NCBI RefSeq assembly: GCF_050467285.1
Contig: NZ_JBCMUN010000012.1
Location: forward strand, 375,708-439,707
Direction of reading: 5' to 3'
Origin: Paenibacillus_E oryzisoli_A
Lineage (GTDB): Bacteria; Bacillota; Bacilli; Paenibacillales; NBRC-103111
DNA length: 64,000 bases
The notes under the pieces are model-generated. The model was not told where the DNA came from and searched no databases. It saw only the letters and a program-made list of their open reading frames with translations. Each line of letters starts with the position of its first letter. Positions within the stretch are counted from its first letter, which is position 1. This document shows, piece by piece, positions 52,962-61,102 of this stretch. The position numbers and the translations under genes are program-made.

Positions 52962-53810
52962 CTATTCGTTGTCAGCAGGTTTTTCGGATTGCATCTTATT
53001 TACAAGGCTGCGCAGTTCATCGGTTTGTTTGATGTAATCCTGCAGCAATTGCGGCAGCAGGCTTTGAATGGCAGCCGCATCTTCCGCGTCTACGGCTTCC
53101 GCCAGCTTTTGGAGGCGAACCGCTTCTTCCGAAGGCTCCGCTTTCATTATAACATCGGCGGGAAGTCCCTCAACTGGGAGTGCTTGGGTGAGGGAAGCGG
53201 AAGGGCCGCCGTCCGTAAATACAACGCGAGTGGCTGCGGACGTGCCTTTCGAAATCTGGACGGATGGCGGGGCAGGCAGCGCAGCGACGGGCTTCGCTTC
53301 CGTTGCAGTGCCCGGATCGATCACTTGCGCAGGCGTCAGTGTGACGGTTCCTTCGGCCGGGGCAGGCGCTGGGACAGCAGCCGGACTGTCGTCATTCAGG
53401 ACTGGCGCCTGAATGACTCTGGTAAAGGCCGCTGTCTTCGGCAGCTGCGCTTCAACCTGCTTGCGGTCGCCCAACGCTTTGGTCCAATCTGCAGCCGTTT
53501 CCGGTGCATATGTAGCGGCTAGCAGCTTCCAGTAGTTCCGCTCCAAAGCCGGCTGACTGAGCAAAGAGAGGCCGCCGGCGCGGAACGCGATGGTTGCCGC
53601 AGGCACCGCGCTTACAGCTGCGGAGCCGCTTGCGTCTTTGAGCGACGTCCATGTCACGGTCTGTAAACCCGCCGGAGCCGGTGCAGCCGTGGTTACAGGC
53701 TGAGCTTCGCTGGACTTATCTGCTGCGGAGGCGCTTACGGCGCCAAGGGTCATCGTTCCGATCACTGCGAGCATGCTAGCTTGCAGCGTACGCTTTTTCC
53801 AAGATTTCAT
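52962..53810 (-). CDS. Secreted Pro/Ala-rich protein of unknown function, two-component partner
   Basis: 282 aa. A signal peptide (KKRTLQASMLAVIGTMTLGA, cleaved about ASA) leads to a mature protein with a short ordered block (FRAGGLSLLSQPALERNYWK), a Pro/Ala/Thr-rich centre (AAVPAPAPAEGTVTLTPAQV), and a C-terminal coiled-coil-like helix (LPQLLQDYIKQTDELRSLVN). I recognise no family. ATG 53810 has AAAGGAG upstream. It is first in the operon with the OmpR-type pair and has three 11-bp repeats in its promoter, so it is probably both a target and an input of that pair. Confidence 0.75.
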   Translation of the reverse strand: MKSWKKRTLQASMLAVIGTMTLGAVSASAADKSSEAQPVTTAAPAPAGLQTVTWTSLKDASGSAAVSAVPAATIAFRAGGLSLLSQPALERNYWKLLAATYAPETAADWTKALGDRKQVEAQLPKTAAFTRVIQAPVLNDDSPAAVPAPAPAEGTVTLTPAQVIDPGTATEAKPVAALPAPPSVQISKGTSAATRVVFTDGGPSASLTQALPVEGLPADVIMKAEPSEEAVRLQKLAEAVDAEDAAAIQSLLPQLLQDYIKQTDELRSLVNKMQSEKPADNE

Positions 53811-53910
53811 GAGGGTCAAGCTCCTTTCGATAAGAGGGGGATAGTTTAGCGGGGAGGCGCCTTGTTCGGTTGTCCTTGCGCATCTCCCTCACAACGTCTA
53901 CTGTACCGAA

Positions 53911-53943
53911 AGATTGTGGACATCTTGTCTGAACATTGTGGGA
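53911..53943. promoter_or_regulatory. Three tandem 11-bp repeats, likely response-regulator sites
   Basis: AGATTGTGGAC, ATCTTGTCTGA and ACATTGTGGGA lie end to end; TTGT is at positions 4-7 of each. OmpR-family regulators bind direct repeats on one face of DNA at 10-11-bp spacing. They lie about 100 bp before the secreted-protein start. Confidence 0.6.
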
Positions 53944-53974
53944 AATTATGTGATTCGTCGGCGAGCCGGGTACA

Positions 53975-54010
53975 CAAAAAAAGAGACCCACAGCAACGGG
54001 CCGTGGGTCT
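53975..54010 (-). terminator. Terminator of bioY
   Basis: On the minus strand AGACCCAC and GTGGGTCT form a perfect 8-bp stem followed by CTTTTTTT. Confidence 0.85.
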
Positions 54011-54133
54011 AAGTTTTATATTTTAAAGGGGGGTTGGTTATTATTATAGCCAGTGTTCATTAAAAGAAGATGAATGAAATATTTCAATTTCATTACAGTT
54101 TAGGCTGTGGATGTTAAGGACAATAGGCAGCCC

Positions 54134-54739
54134 CTAGCCGGCAGAAGCTTCGTTCTTTATAATGACGCTATGAGAAGAGGAGCCGGTGAGCCGCTGCGGC
54201 GGGAACACTTGGCGAATCGGCGCGATGATCAGCGCGGCAGCGACCGCTTTGATGGCATCCCCGGCAAGATAAGGGTAGCAGCCTGCCGCCATCGCTTTGG
54301 CGAAGGTATAGGACGGTACTTTGTACATCAACCAGCCTACACCCAGCGGATAGACGAAGAGAGAACCGAAAATTTCAAGTACGAGGAACGCTCCGACATA
54401 ACCAAGGATGCCCTTCATCTGGATTCGCGGTAAAATGAGACCAATCATGATGGCGGCAAACGGCCACATGAGAATAAAACCGCCGGTAGGACCGAATACG
54501 GTGCCAAGCCCGCCGTGTCCGCCCAAGAGCGGGAAGCCGATCGCGGTCAAAACGATGACAAGCAGCGTGCTTAGCGCGCCGTATCTGGCGCCGAGCAAGC
54601 CGCCGGCCAGCATAATAGCCAACTGCTGCAAGGTAATCGGTACGGGAGACATCGGAAGCGGGATGCGGATGGAACTGAATAAGACGAGAATAGCTGCAAA
54701 AAGTGCACTGAAAACAATGCCGCGTAACGTAAGTTTCAT
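54134..54739 (-). CDS. bioY: BioY, biotin-specific S component of an ECF transporter
   Basis: 201 aa, six helices. RIPLPMSPVPITLQQLAIML and ARYGALSTLLVIVLTAIGFP with GGPGG-like GGHGGLGTVFGPTGGF are the BioY signature. The protein captures biotin in the membrane and needs an energising module, whose genes (54857 and 55738) are divergent next door. A GTTAAC half-site lies just upstream, possibly for BirA. Confidence 0.94.
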   Translation of the reverse strand: MKLTLRGIVFSALFAAILVLFSSIRIPLPMSPVPITLQQLAIMLAGGLLGARYGALSTLLVIVLTAIGFPLLGGHGGLGTVFGPTGGFILMWPFAAIMIGLILPRIQMKGILGYVGAFLVLEIFGSLFVYPLGVGWLMYKVPSYTFAKAMAAGCYPYLAGDAIKAVAAALIIAPIRQVFPPQRLTGSSSHSVIIKNEASAG

Positions 54740-54765
54740 ATTGTTGATCTCTCCTGTTTCTGATA

Positions 54766-54773
54766 TTGTTAAC
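54766..54773 (-). promoter_or_regulatory. Candidate BirA half-site
   Basis: TTGTTAAC equals one arm of the Firmicute BirA operator. The expected second arm GTTAACAA at 14-15 bp is absent; only a weaker GTCAAC is nearby. Low confidence. Confidence 0.3.
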
Positions 54774-54856
54774 TTAATGTCAACTTAAATAAAACAAATA
54801 AGGTTTACAATCGGAATCATAGCACACAAGTTTCGAAAAGGAAAGGAACTTTTTGA

Positions 54857-55747
54857 GTGAATCGGAAAGAGTATCCACGAAGCGGCACTACATCTTCAGT
54901 AGTCGTACCATCCGGGAAAGTACATATGTCGAAAGGGGAGCCACTGATCCAACTGAACAAGGCTTCGGTCATCTATCGCACCGAGGCGGGTGAAGGCCGT
55001 CCTGCCTGGTCGGACGTATCCTTTACTATTCACGAGAGGGAATGGATTGCGGTGGTCGGCCCCAACGGCAGCGGCAAAAGCACACTGGCTGGCGTCCTGC
55101 TTGGCCTAAGTCCGATTTCGGAAGGAACGGTTGCACGTTACGAGGCGGTAGAAAATGGGATGAAAGGCGTACTCCAACTGCCGGAGGCGCAGTTTATCGG
55201 CGATACGGTGGAGGATGAGCTGGACTGGATCCCCTATGCCCAGACCTTGCCGGAAGGGGCGCGCGCCGCATGGTACCGGGAGGTTCTGGCTGCCGTAGGC
55301 TTGGAGATTTCGCCTAAAAGATCGCTGCTCACGCTTTCCGGCGGGCAAAAGCAGCTTGTCAATCTGGCCGTCGCGCTGGCGACCAAGCCGAAGCTGCTCG
55401 TCTGCGACGAAGCGACGGCGATGCTGGACCCCGCGGCACGGCAGGATGTCCTCGCGGCGGTCCGCGAGGCGTACCGGCAAGGCACGACGATTGTATGGAT
55501 TACGCATCGGCTGGAAGAAGCGGCGGAAGCGACCCGCGTCATTGGATTCGGCGACGGGCAGGTGACGTATGATGGGGATCCGCATGCGTTTTTCTATGGC
55601 GAGGGGGAAGGTTCTCCCTGTGAAACGCTTGGCTTTGATTTACCCTATGTGGTTCAAACGGTTCGGCACCTGCGCGAGCAAGGGGTTGCGCTGACCTCGC
55701 TGCCGCTATCCATGGACGAATTGGCGGAGGCGGTCTCATGTCTTTAA
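54857..55747 (+). CDS. ECF transporter ATPase (EcfA-type)
   Basis: 296 aa. Walker A VVGPNGSGKSTLAG, Q loop LQLPEAQFIGDTVEDEL, signature LLTLSGGQKQLVNLA, Walker B LLVCDEATAMLD and H-loop ITHRLEE. A C-terminal extension is typical of EcfA. The start is GTG behind AAAGGAA; about 30 residues precede the ATPase fold, so ATG 54926 is possible though it lacks a ribosome site. Divergent from bioY and overlapping the next gene by 10 bases, it forms the energising module. Confidence 0.92.
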   Translation: MNRKEYPRSGTTSSVVVPSGKVHMSKGEPLIQLNKASVIYRTEAGEGRPAWSDVSFTIHEREWIAVVGPNGSGKSTLAGVLLGLSPISEGTVARYEAVENGMKGVLQLPEAQFIGDTVEDELDWIPYAQTLPEGARAAWYREVLAAVGLEISPKRSLLTLSGGQKQLVNLAVALATKPKLLVCDEATAMLDPAARQDVLAAVREAYRQGTTIVWITHRLEEAAEATRVIGFGDGQVTYDGDPHAFFYGEGEGSPCETLGFDLPYVVQTVRHLREQGVALTSLPLSMDELAEAVSCL

Positions 55748-57417
55748 TACTGAATCGGGTGTCGGTGACGGCGCCGGACAACCAAGCGCTGCGGCTGCTG
55801 AACGAGGTGAGCGTTGCGCTTCACCCCAATTCCTTAACGTTATTAATTGGTCATACCGGATCGGGCAAATCGACATTGCTCCAGGTGATGGCAGGGCTGC
55901 TTGAGCCGCAAGAGGGCGAAGTTGATCTGGATGGCGAATCGCTTTGGCATAAAAGGAAGGTGGCTCCGCCGCTCTTGCTGCGGCTTGGCCTGACGTTTCA
56001 GTTTCCCGAGGCGCAGCTGTTTGCCCGGAGCATCCGGCAGGAGTTCGCTTACTCGCTGCGGCCGTACAAGCTTGCGGCGAACGAGCAGGAGCGCCGCATC
56101 AGTGACGCCTGCGCTGCCTTTGACCCGCGCGGCGTCTTTACGCCCGACCGCTCGCCGCTGGCGCTGAGCGGCGGCGAGCAGCGCCGCCTCGCGCTGGCGA
56201 CGACGTTCGCCACGGAGCCGGACTGGCTCCTCATGGACGAGCCCACCGCCGGCCTGGAGGCGGCGGCCGTGCGCGAGCTGCTGCGCACGCTGCGGGCGCG
56301 CACCCGTGGCGGATTGGTCATCGCCACGCACGACCTGGACACGTTCCTGCCGCTGGCGGACCGTGTGCTGGTTCTGGCCTCCGGCGAGCTGGTCTTCGAC
56401 GGCTCGCCGGAGGCGCTCTGCCGCGCACCGCACGTGCTGGTGCGCGCGGGGGTGGGCCTCCCGAGCTGCGCGGAGGCCGCCGTAGCCTTGGCGCGGCATG
56501 GCATCGCCATCGCGCCGGAGGGGCTTACGCCTGCGGCCACGGCGCAGGCGATCCTGTTGGCGCTGCGCTCGCGCAGCAGCGCAAGCGTGCCGACGGCGCC
56601 GCCTGCGGAGGCGCCGGAAGCGGCCGCCGCGCGCGATGGCGGCGCGGCTGTGGCGGAGCCGCCGCAGACCGCGTGGCTGCGGCGGGATCCGCGCGCGAAG
56701 TGGCTCCTCTACCTGCTGCTCGTCCTGGGGACGATGCAGCAGGAGACGTGGAGCGGCCTCGCGGTGGCGGCAGGGCTCCTCGGCTGCGCCTGCCTCGGGC
56801 TGCCGCGCAGCGCGCTGCGCGGAGCGAGGAAGCTGGCGGCGGTGTACCTCCTCTTCCTAGCGTTCTCCGTCGCGCTGGCAGGCGTGCGGTTCACCGGCAG
56901 CGACGGCGGCACGCTGCCGATCGGCTATGACACCGCGAGCGGGTGGAGCACCGCCTTGCTGCTGGCACGACTGTTCGTCGTGCTTTTGGCGGGTGTATGG
57001 CTGGCGGTGTCGACGCCGTTCGGTCAGCTCGTGCAGGGGCTGACCTGGGCGCTGCGCTATCTCGAGAAGGTGAAGCTGCCGGTCGCTTCGTTCGCTCTGG
57101 CGGTATCCCTTCTCTTTCGGTTCATTCCGCTGCTCCTGCGGGAGTGGCAGCAGTTTGCGATGATCGTGCGGGCCCGCGGCAAAGCCGCCGTCAAGCCCGG
57201 TACCGTGCGGCTTCGCGATCTGCCCGCGCTGGTCGTGCCGCTGCTGCTCGCCGCCTTCCATAAGGCGGAGCAGTTTACCGTCGCGATGGAGCTGAAGCGG
57301 ATCGACGGCAAGCATTTGCTGAGGCGGCGGAGCACGCTGGTCTGGCGCCGGAAGGATACGCTGCTGGCGGTGGCGGCGGCAGCGGTGTATGTGATTTTAT
57401 GGGTGGTGCACGCATAA
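55738..57417 (+). CDS. EcfA-EcfT fusion: second ECF ATPase joined to the transmembrane coupling protein
   Basis: 559 aa. Residues 1-230 are an ATPase: Walker A LLIGHTGSGKSTLLQ, LTFQFPEAQLFARSI, signature LALSGGEQRRLALA, Walker B WLLMDEPTAGLE, ATHDLD. An Ala/Pro/Glu-rich linker (about 278-315) joins it to an EcfT domain with about five helices and the coupling helices VRARGKAAV and ELKRIDGK that bind the ATPases. EcfA2 and EcfT are usually separate genes. The DNA here is visibly richer in G and C than its neighbours, especially 56100-56900. Confidence 0.9.
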   Translation: MSLILNRVSVTAPDNQALRLLNEVSVALHPNSLTLLIGHTGSGKSTLLQVMAGLLEPQEGEVDLDGESLWHKRKVAPPLLLRLGLTFQFPEAQLFARSIRQEFAYSLRPYKLAANEQERRISDACAAFDPRGVFTPDRSPLALSGGEQRRLALATTFATEPDWLLMDEPTAGLEAAAVRELLRTLRARTRGGLVIATHDLDTFLPLADRVLVLASGELVFDGSPEALCRAPHVLVRAGVGLPSCAEAAVALARHGIAIAPEGLTPAATAQAILLALRSRSSASVPTAPPAEAPEAAAARDGGAAVAEPPQTAWLRRDPRAKWLLYLLLVLGTMQQETWSGLAVAAGLLGCACLGLPRSALRGARKLAAVYLLFLAFSVALAGVRFTGSDGGTLPIGYDTASGWSTALLLARLFVVLLAGVWLAVSTPFGQLVQGLTWALRYLEKVKLPVASFALAVSLLFRFIPLLLREWQQFAMIVRARGKAAVKPGTVRLRDLPALVVPLLLAAFHKAEQFTVAMELKRIDGKHLLRRRSTLVWRRKDTLLAVAAAAVYVILWVVHA

Positions 57418-57424
57418 ATAAGAT

Positions 57425-57467
57425 AAACTCCCTTGCTGGTTCTGATGAACCGCGAGGGAGTTTTTTT
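57425..57467 (+). terminator. Terminator of the ECF operon
   Basis: AACTCCCT with AGGGAGTT, an inner GGTTC/GAACC stem, and seven T. Confidence 0.85.
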
Positions 57468-57878
57468 GTGGTTATTCGTGAACTTCCATTATTCCCACTG
57501 ATTTCCCGACATGTGTTTGGCGAACGCGAGGTAGGGACGACCCGACGTGACCAGATGACTCCATTTCCTGCCTAAACTACAGGTAATTTTCTTGGAAATG
57601 CCCAGATTGCTGAAAATCATGTAAAACCTACAGCAAAATTTCGTCATGAGGTGCTTTTTGCTCGGAAATGGGGAGACAGGCCGCAATTTACCTGTATGAA
57701 ATGCAGGATTCTTCGCAGAATCCTGCTATTTTTCTAAATTTGATGTAGGAAATGCAGCTACTGGAAGGGGCAAGGGGTTACTTTTTTAGCTCATGCGATT
57801 CGAGCGTGTTAAAAGGGAGCGGTTGCGAGGCTCGTATAGAGGTACTGGCTTCAGAAGGAGCAGTTCGTACATACCCTC
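57468..57878. other. 411-bp gap filled largely by a repeat cluster
   Basis: No gene. Most of it is the four-copy repeat and hairpin described next; the last 120 bp before the AraC stop codon show nothing recognisable. Confidence 0.5.
57562..57756. repeat. Cluster of four related repeats in two orientations, with a perfect hairpin
   Basis: Copies at about 57562 and 57620 read on the minus strand, those at about 57684 and 57735 on the plus strand. Cores are AATTTACCTGTATGAAATG, AAATTTGATGTAGGAAATG and close relatives. GCAGGATTCT and its exact complement (57703-57726) form a 10-bp stem with loop TCGC. The arrangement looks like a dispersed intergenic element. Confidence 0.55.
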
Positions 57879-58697
57879 CTACCCCATCCGATACCCCTGA
57901 GGCGTCGCCCCCGTCATTTTCAGAAAAGCCCGATGAAACTGGCTCGTGCTCGAAAAGCCCAGGTCGGCGCTGATCTTACCGATCGGCGTCTCCGTGCGGC
58001 GCAGCCTGCGCTTCGCTTCTTCGATACGCAGGCCGAGTAAATATTGATACGGCGTCGTGCCGGTTGCTTTGCGAAACGAACGAATAAAGTGAAATCGGCT
58101 TTGCAGCGCCAGCGCTGCCAGCTCGTCGATGCTGACGGGTTGCTCGTAGCAATCGTAGAGATATGCGAGCGCCCGCTGCATGTGGGGGTCGGCCATTTCA
58201 ATCGGCGCTGCCCCCGGTACAGGCTCAGCCAGGTTTACGCCGAGCCAGTCGCCGACATAAGCCAGGACATCATGCTCCACCTGCGCTACGGCGAGCGGGT
58301 CAGCAAGCGTCTGCCCCTGCATGAGAGCGAGCATCCATTGCTGGAATCGGCCGACGAGTGCGCTCGGATCGAACGATTGCCGGACATCATGGTGCGCGCC
58401 TGCTGTAAATTGCGGTTGGATGGCCGTCATGCCGCCTGGCCCTTTTTCACGTACTTTGAGGATAATGACAGAGGTCTGATCCCCGAGATGAAAATGATGC
58501 TCAGCCCCCGGCGGCTGAATCAGGCCGCTGCCTTGCCTGAGCGCATAGCTGCGCGCTTCTTGCGTAAAATGGCACACGCCTCGAACCGGCAGCGTAATTT
58601 GCATCCAGTCGTCGTGCACATGCGGCCCATTTTTAAACCCGTTGCTCCCTTGCCACAGCTCAATCCAAGCTGTTTCTGCTTTCATTTCCATTGTCAT
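57879..58697 (-). CDS. AraC-family regulator with cupin sensor
   Basis: 272 aa. N-terminal cupin (HDDWMQITLPVRGVCHFTQE, IQPPGAEHHFHLGD) and C-terminal HTH pair (SIDELAALALQSRFHFIRSF and IGKISADLGFSSTSQFHRAF) ending GATPQGYRMG. ATG 58697 or 58691 lies by GCAGGTG; the longer frame is unsupported. Divergent from the MFS gene across a 9-bp inverted repeat, so it probably controls that exporter. Confidence 0.9.
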   Translation of the reverse strand: MTMEMKAETAWIELWQGSNGFKNGPHVHDDWMQITLPVRGVCHFTQEARSYALRQGSGLIQPPGAEHHFHLGDQTSVIILKVREKGPGGMTAIQPQFTAGAHHDVRQSFDPSALVGRFQQWMLALMQGQTLADPLAVAQVEHDVLAYVGDWLGVNLAEPVPGAAPIEMADPHMQRALAYLYDCYEQPVSIDELAALALQSRFHFIRSFRKATGTTPYQYLLGLRIEEAKRRLRRTETPIGKISADLGFSSTSQFHRAFLKMTGATPQGYRMG

Positions 58698-58743
58698 CAC
58701 CTGCCTGCCCCCATTATAGCAAAAATTGCGCATTACGCAGCAC

Positions 58744-58789
58744 TTTTCACAACGACCCGTACCGCCTGGATTCGGTATACTTGTGAAAA
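58744..58789. promoter_or_regulatory. Inverted repeat spanning the AraC/MFS divergent promoter
   Basis: TTTTCACAA and TTGTGAAAA are perfect inverted 9-mers separated by 28 bp, with TATACT, a likely -10 for the MFS gene, between them. Confidence 0.6.
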
Positions 58790-58807
58790 TTGAAAGGGGA
58801 TTCTTCC

Positions 58808-60037
58808 ATGAATCAGACTCAAACTGCGGCCATCCCGGCGCAGCGCTATTCGGCGGTCTGGATCCTCATCGGTGTCAGCTTTGCCCACTTGCTGAACGAT
58901 GCGATGCAGACGGCCGTGCCATCGGCTTTTCCGCTTTTCCAATCCACCATGCACCTCAGTTTTACCAAAATAGGATGGGTCGCCTTTATGCTGAACATTA
59001 CGGCGTCCTTGCTGCAGCCGGTGATCGGCTACATGTCGGACCGCAGACCGATGCCGAGCCTGCTGCCCTTGGGCATGGTGTTCTCGCTGTTCGGGCTTCT
59101 GGGCTTTGCTTATTCGCAAGCTTTCTGGATGCTGCTGGTCTCGGCCGCACTCATCGGCGTGGGCTCGTCGGTGCTGCATCCCGAATCGTCCCGCGTCGCA
59201 CGGCTCGCGGCGGGGAAAGGACGTGGCCTGGCTCAGTCCGTGTTCCAGGTAGGAGGCAACACCGGCCAAGCGCTCGCGCCGCTGCTCGTCGCGTTCATTA
59301 TCATGCCGCACGGGCCGAAGGGCTTTCTATGGTTCACCATCGCGGCCGTCATCGGGATTGCTGTTCAACTGTACATGAGTCGGTGGTACGCGGAGCAGCT
59401 CGCTGGCGGATCCGCTAGACGCCCGGCAGCGGCTACCGGCGTTCAGCGCGTCCGTTCGCCGCATTCCAAGCGTTTTATTGCCGGGGCAATGGCCATCTTG
59501 GTCGCTCTGCTTTTCTCCAAATTCGTCTATATCGCGAGCATGACAGGCTTTTACGCATTTTATTTTATGGACCACTACAATCTGCCGATGTCTCGCGCTC
59601 AGCTTTGTTTATTCGCCCTACAGTTTGCTGGCATGGTCGGTACGCTGCTGGGGGGGCCGCTGGCAGACCGGTTCGGGCGAAAGACGATGATCTGGATTTC
59701 CATTGCGGGGACGGCGCCGTTTTCGCTGCTGCTGCCGTTTGTCTCGCCTGAACTCGCCTTCGTATTATGCTGCGCTATCGGCCTCATTCTGATGTCGGGC
59801 TTCTCCGTCATCATCGTGTATGCGCAAGAGCTGATGCCGAATCATGTGGGTACGGTGTCCGGCTTGTTCTTCGGCTTGGCGTTTGGCATGGCCGGCCTCG
59901 GCTCGGTGCTGCTCGGCTGGATCAGCGATATGACCGGTGTTGCTTTCGCGATCAAGCTCTGCGCCTACTTGCCGCTGCTTGGTGTGTGCGCCTTTCTGCT
60001 GCCGCGAGATAGCAAGTTGATGCAGCAGGGGGAGTAA
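58808..60037 (+). CDS. MFS transporter, fosmidomycin-resistance (Fsr) type
   Basis: 409 aa, twelve helices. AHLLNDAMQTAVPSAFPLFQ and SRVARLAAGKGRGLAQSVFQ with GGNTGQALAPLLVA are the features of the Fsr group; the 2-3 loop GYMSDRRPMPS is present. These exporters pump out fosmidomycin and other toxic compounds. ATG 58808 has AAAGGGG upstream; a TTG at 58790 overlaps that site. Under the divergent AraC regulator. Confidence 0.9.
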   Translation: MNQTQTAAIPAQRYSAVWILIGVSFAHLLNDAMQTAVPSAFPLFQSTMHLSFTKIGWVAFMLNITASLLQPVIGYMSDRRPMPSLLPLGMVFSLFGLLGFAYSQAFWMLLVSAALIGVGSSVLHPESSRVARLAAGKGRGLAQSVFQVGGNTGQALAPLLVAFIIMPHGPKGFLWFTIAAVIGIAVQLYMSRWYAEQLAGGSARRPAAATGVQRVRSPHSKRFIAGAMAILVALLFSKFVYIASMTGFYAFYFMDHYNLPMSRAQLCLFALQFAGMVGTLLGGPLADRFGRKTMIWISIAGTAPFSLLLPFVSPELAFVLCCAIGLILMSGFSVIIVYAQELMPNHVGTVSGLFFGLAFGMAGLGSVLLGWISDMTGVAFAIKLCAYLPLLGVCAFLLPRDSKLMQQGE

Positions 60038-60069
60038 ACAATAAGTCTCTCAAAAGTTGTTTTCTAGGA

Positions 60070-60099
60070 GGCCGAGCTCGAATATGAGCCTCGGTCTTT
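60070..60099 (+). terminator. Weak terminator after the MFS gene
   Basis: GGCCGAGCTC and GAGCCTCGGTC pair with one bulge and one G-T, then TTTC. Confidence 0.4.
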
Positions 60100-60263
60100 C
60101 GGCATTATCGGATTCTATGAAATTTGAAGATTTTTGTAAGATTCATATTATTTTTATGCAGCAATTGACAATTTTTGCTTTTCCGCGCGATAATGAGATA
60201 GGACTTTGGAAGTATATGACATTCAACTTAGATACACACAATTCTGAGGTAAAGAGGGACTCC

Positions 60264-60752
60264 ATGATTGACCTTGTGCCGGCAGCACCAACAGATGATG
60301 AGTTTTTGTATGCTTTGTACGCGGAAACTAGGCGGGATGAGCTGAACGCGTTAGGCTGGGACGACGCTCAGAGAAATGCCTTTTTGCGTATGCAATTCGA
60401 TGCGCAAAGACGTTCCTATCGGATGCAGTATGCTAGATTCGAACAAAGCATTGTGTACCGAGGTTCGGAGGCGATAGGACAAATTTCAAAAGCTTGCATG
60501 GAAGACACCATTGTTATAGTGGACATCTCTATTGCTTCTATCTATCGCTGTCAGGGCATCGGAGGGAAGTTGATCAATGAACTTCAAGAGGCTGCCAAAC
60601 GGCAAGGCATGAAAGTCCGGCTCCACGTCCTGCAAGTGAATCCTGCAGTGAGGCTTTATCATCGCCTGGGATTTCAGGTGACTGCTGAACGATTTCCGTA
60701 CATGGCCATGGAATGGGAAGACGCTGTACAGGCAGAATCTCCGGACAACTAA
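60264..60752 (+). CDS. GNAT-family N-acetyltransferase
   Basis: 162 aa. VIVDISIASIYRCQGIGGKL is the GNAT acetyl-CoA motif A in slightly relaxed form, and VLQVNPAVRLYHRLGFQ motif B. The frame is open to 60057, but that part lacks GNAT structure; ATG 60264 with AGAGGG is preferred, ATG 60216 possible. It is first in an operon with a DUF6916 protein and three tail-collar proteins, a set that recurs in Paenibacillus and Bacillus. It may modify one of those proteins. Confidence 0.82.
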   Translation: MIDLVPAAPTDDEFLYALYAETRRDELNALGWDDAQRNAFLRMQFDAQRRSYRMQYARFEQSIVYRGSEAIGQISKACMEDTIVIVDISIASIYRCQGIGGKLINELQEAAKRQGMKVRLHVLQVNPAVRLYHRLGFQVTAERFPYMAMEWEDAVQAESPDN

Positions 60753-60773
60753 TTGGGGACGGGAGGAAAAGGG

Positions 60774-61064
60774 ATGAAATCCTATGCAGAAGCAGTTGCT
60801 CTGCACGGCAGCGATTTCCAGCTTGCCGATCTGCATGGCGTGCCGCTGACGCTGAAATTAACAGAAGTACAGGACAAGGGCAGCAACGATCGTTTTGAAC
60901 AATTCACGTTGTTGTTGAAGGGACCGCTGAATGTGCCCCTCAGCCAAGGGATATATCGCTTGGAACACGAGGTCGCAGGAGTTGTCGATTGGATGCTCGT
61001 GCCGATTGCCAGAGATGTGGAAGGGTATACATACGAGGCTGTGTTTAATCTGATGAAAAATTAA
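60774..61064 (+). CDS. DUF6916-like small protein
   Basis: 96 aa. KLTEVQDKGSNDRFEQFTLL and GPLNVPLSQGIYRLEHEVAG form an all-beta domain that I associate with DUF6916, which travels with tail-collar proteins. GGAGG with a purine-rich run precedes ATG 60774. Role unknown; possibly a chaperone or structural partner. Confidence 0.65.
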   Translation: MKSYAEAVALHGSDFQLADLHGVPLTLKLTEVQDKGSNDRFEQFTLLLKGPLNVPLSQGIYRLEHEVAGVVDWMLVPIARDVEGYTYEAVFNLMKN

Positions 61065-61102
61065 CGTTACACTCGCAATTTTACTTTGAAGGGAGCAGAA
61101 CA

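Noticed and set aside
52767..53522. 251-codon frame antisense to the secreted Pro/Ala-rich protein
   Set aside because: Arg/Cys/Ser-rich translation typical of a shadow frame, and it overlaps the response-regulator start.
54766..54790. Full BirA operator upstream of bioY
   Set aside because: Only one clean half-site is present; the inverted partner at the required distance is missing, so it is listed only as a weak half-site.
58044..58793. 249-codon frame antisense to the AraC gene at 57.9 kb
   Set aside because: Mirror of a clear AraC coding region; GC-rich DNA gives long antisense frames by chance.
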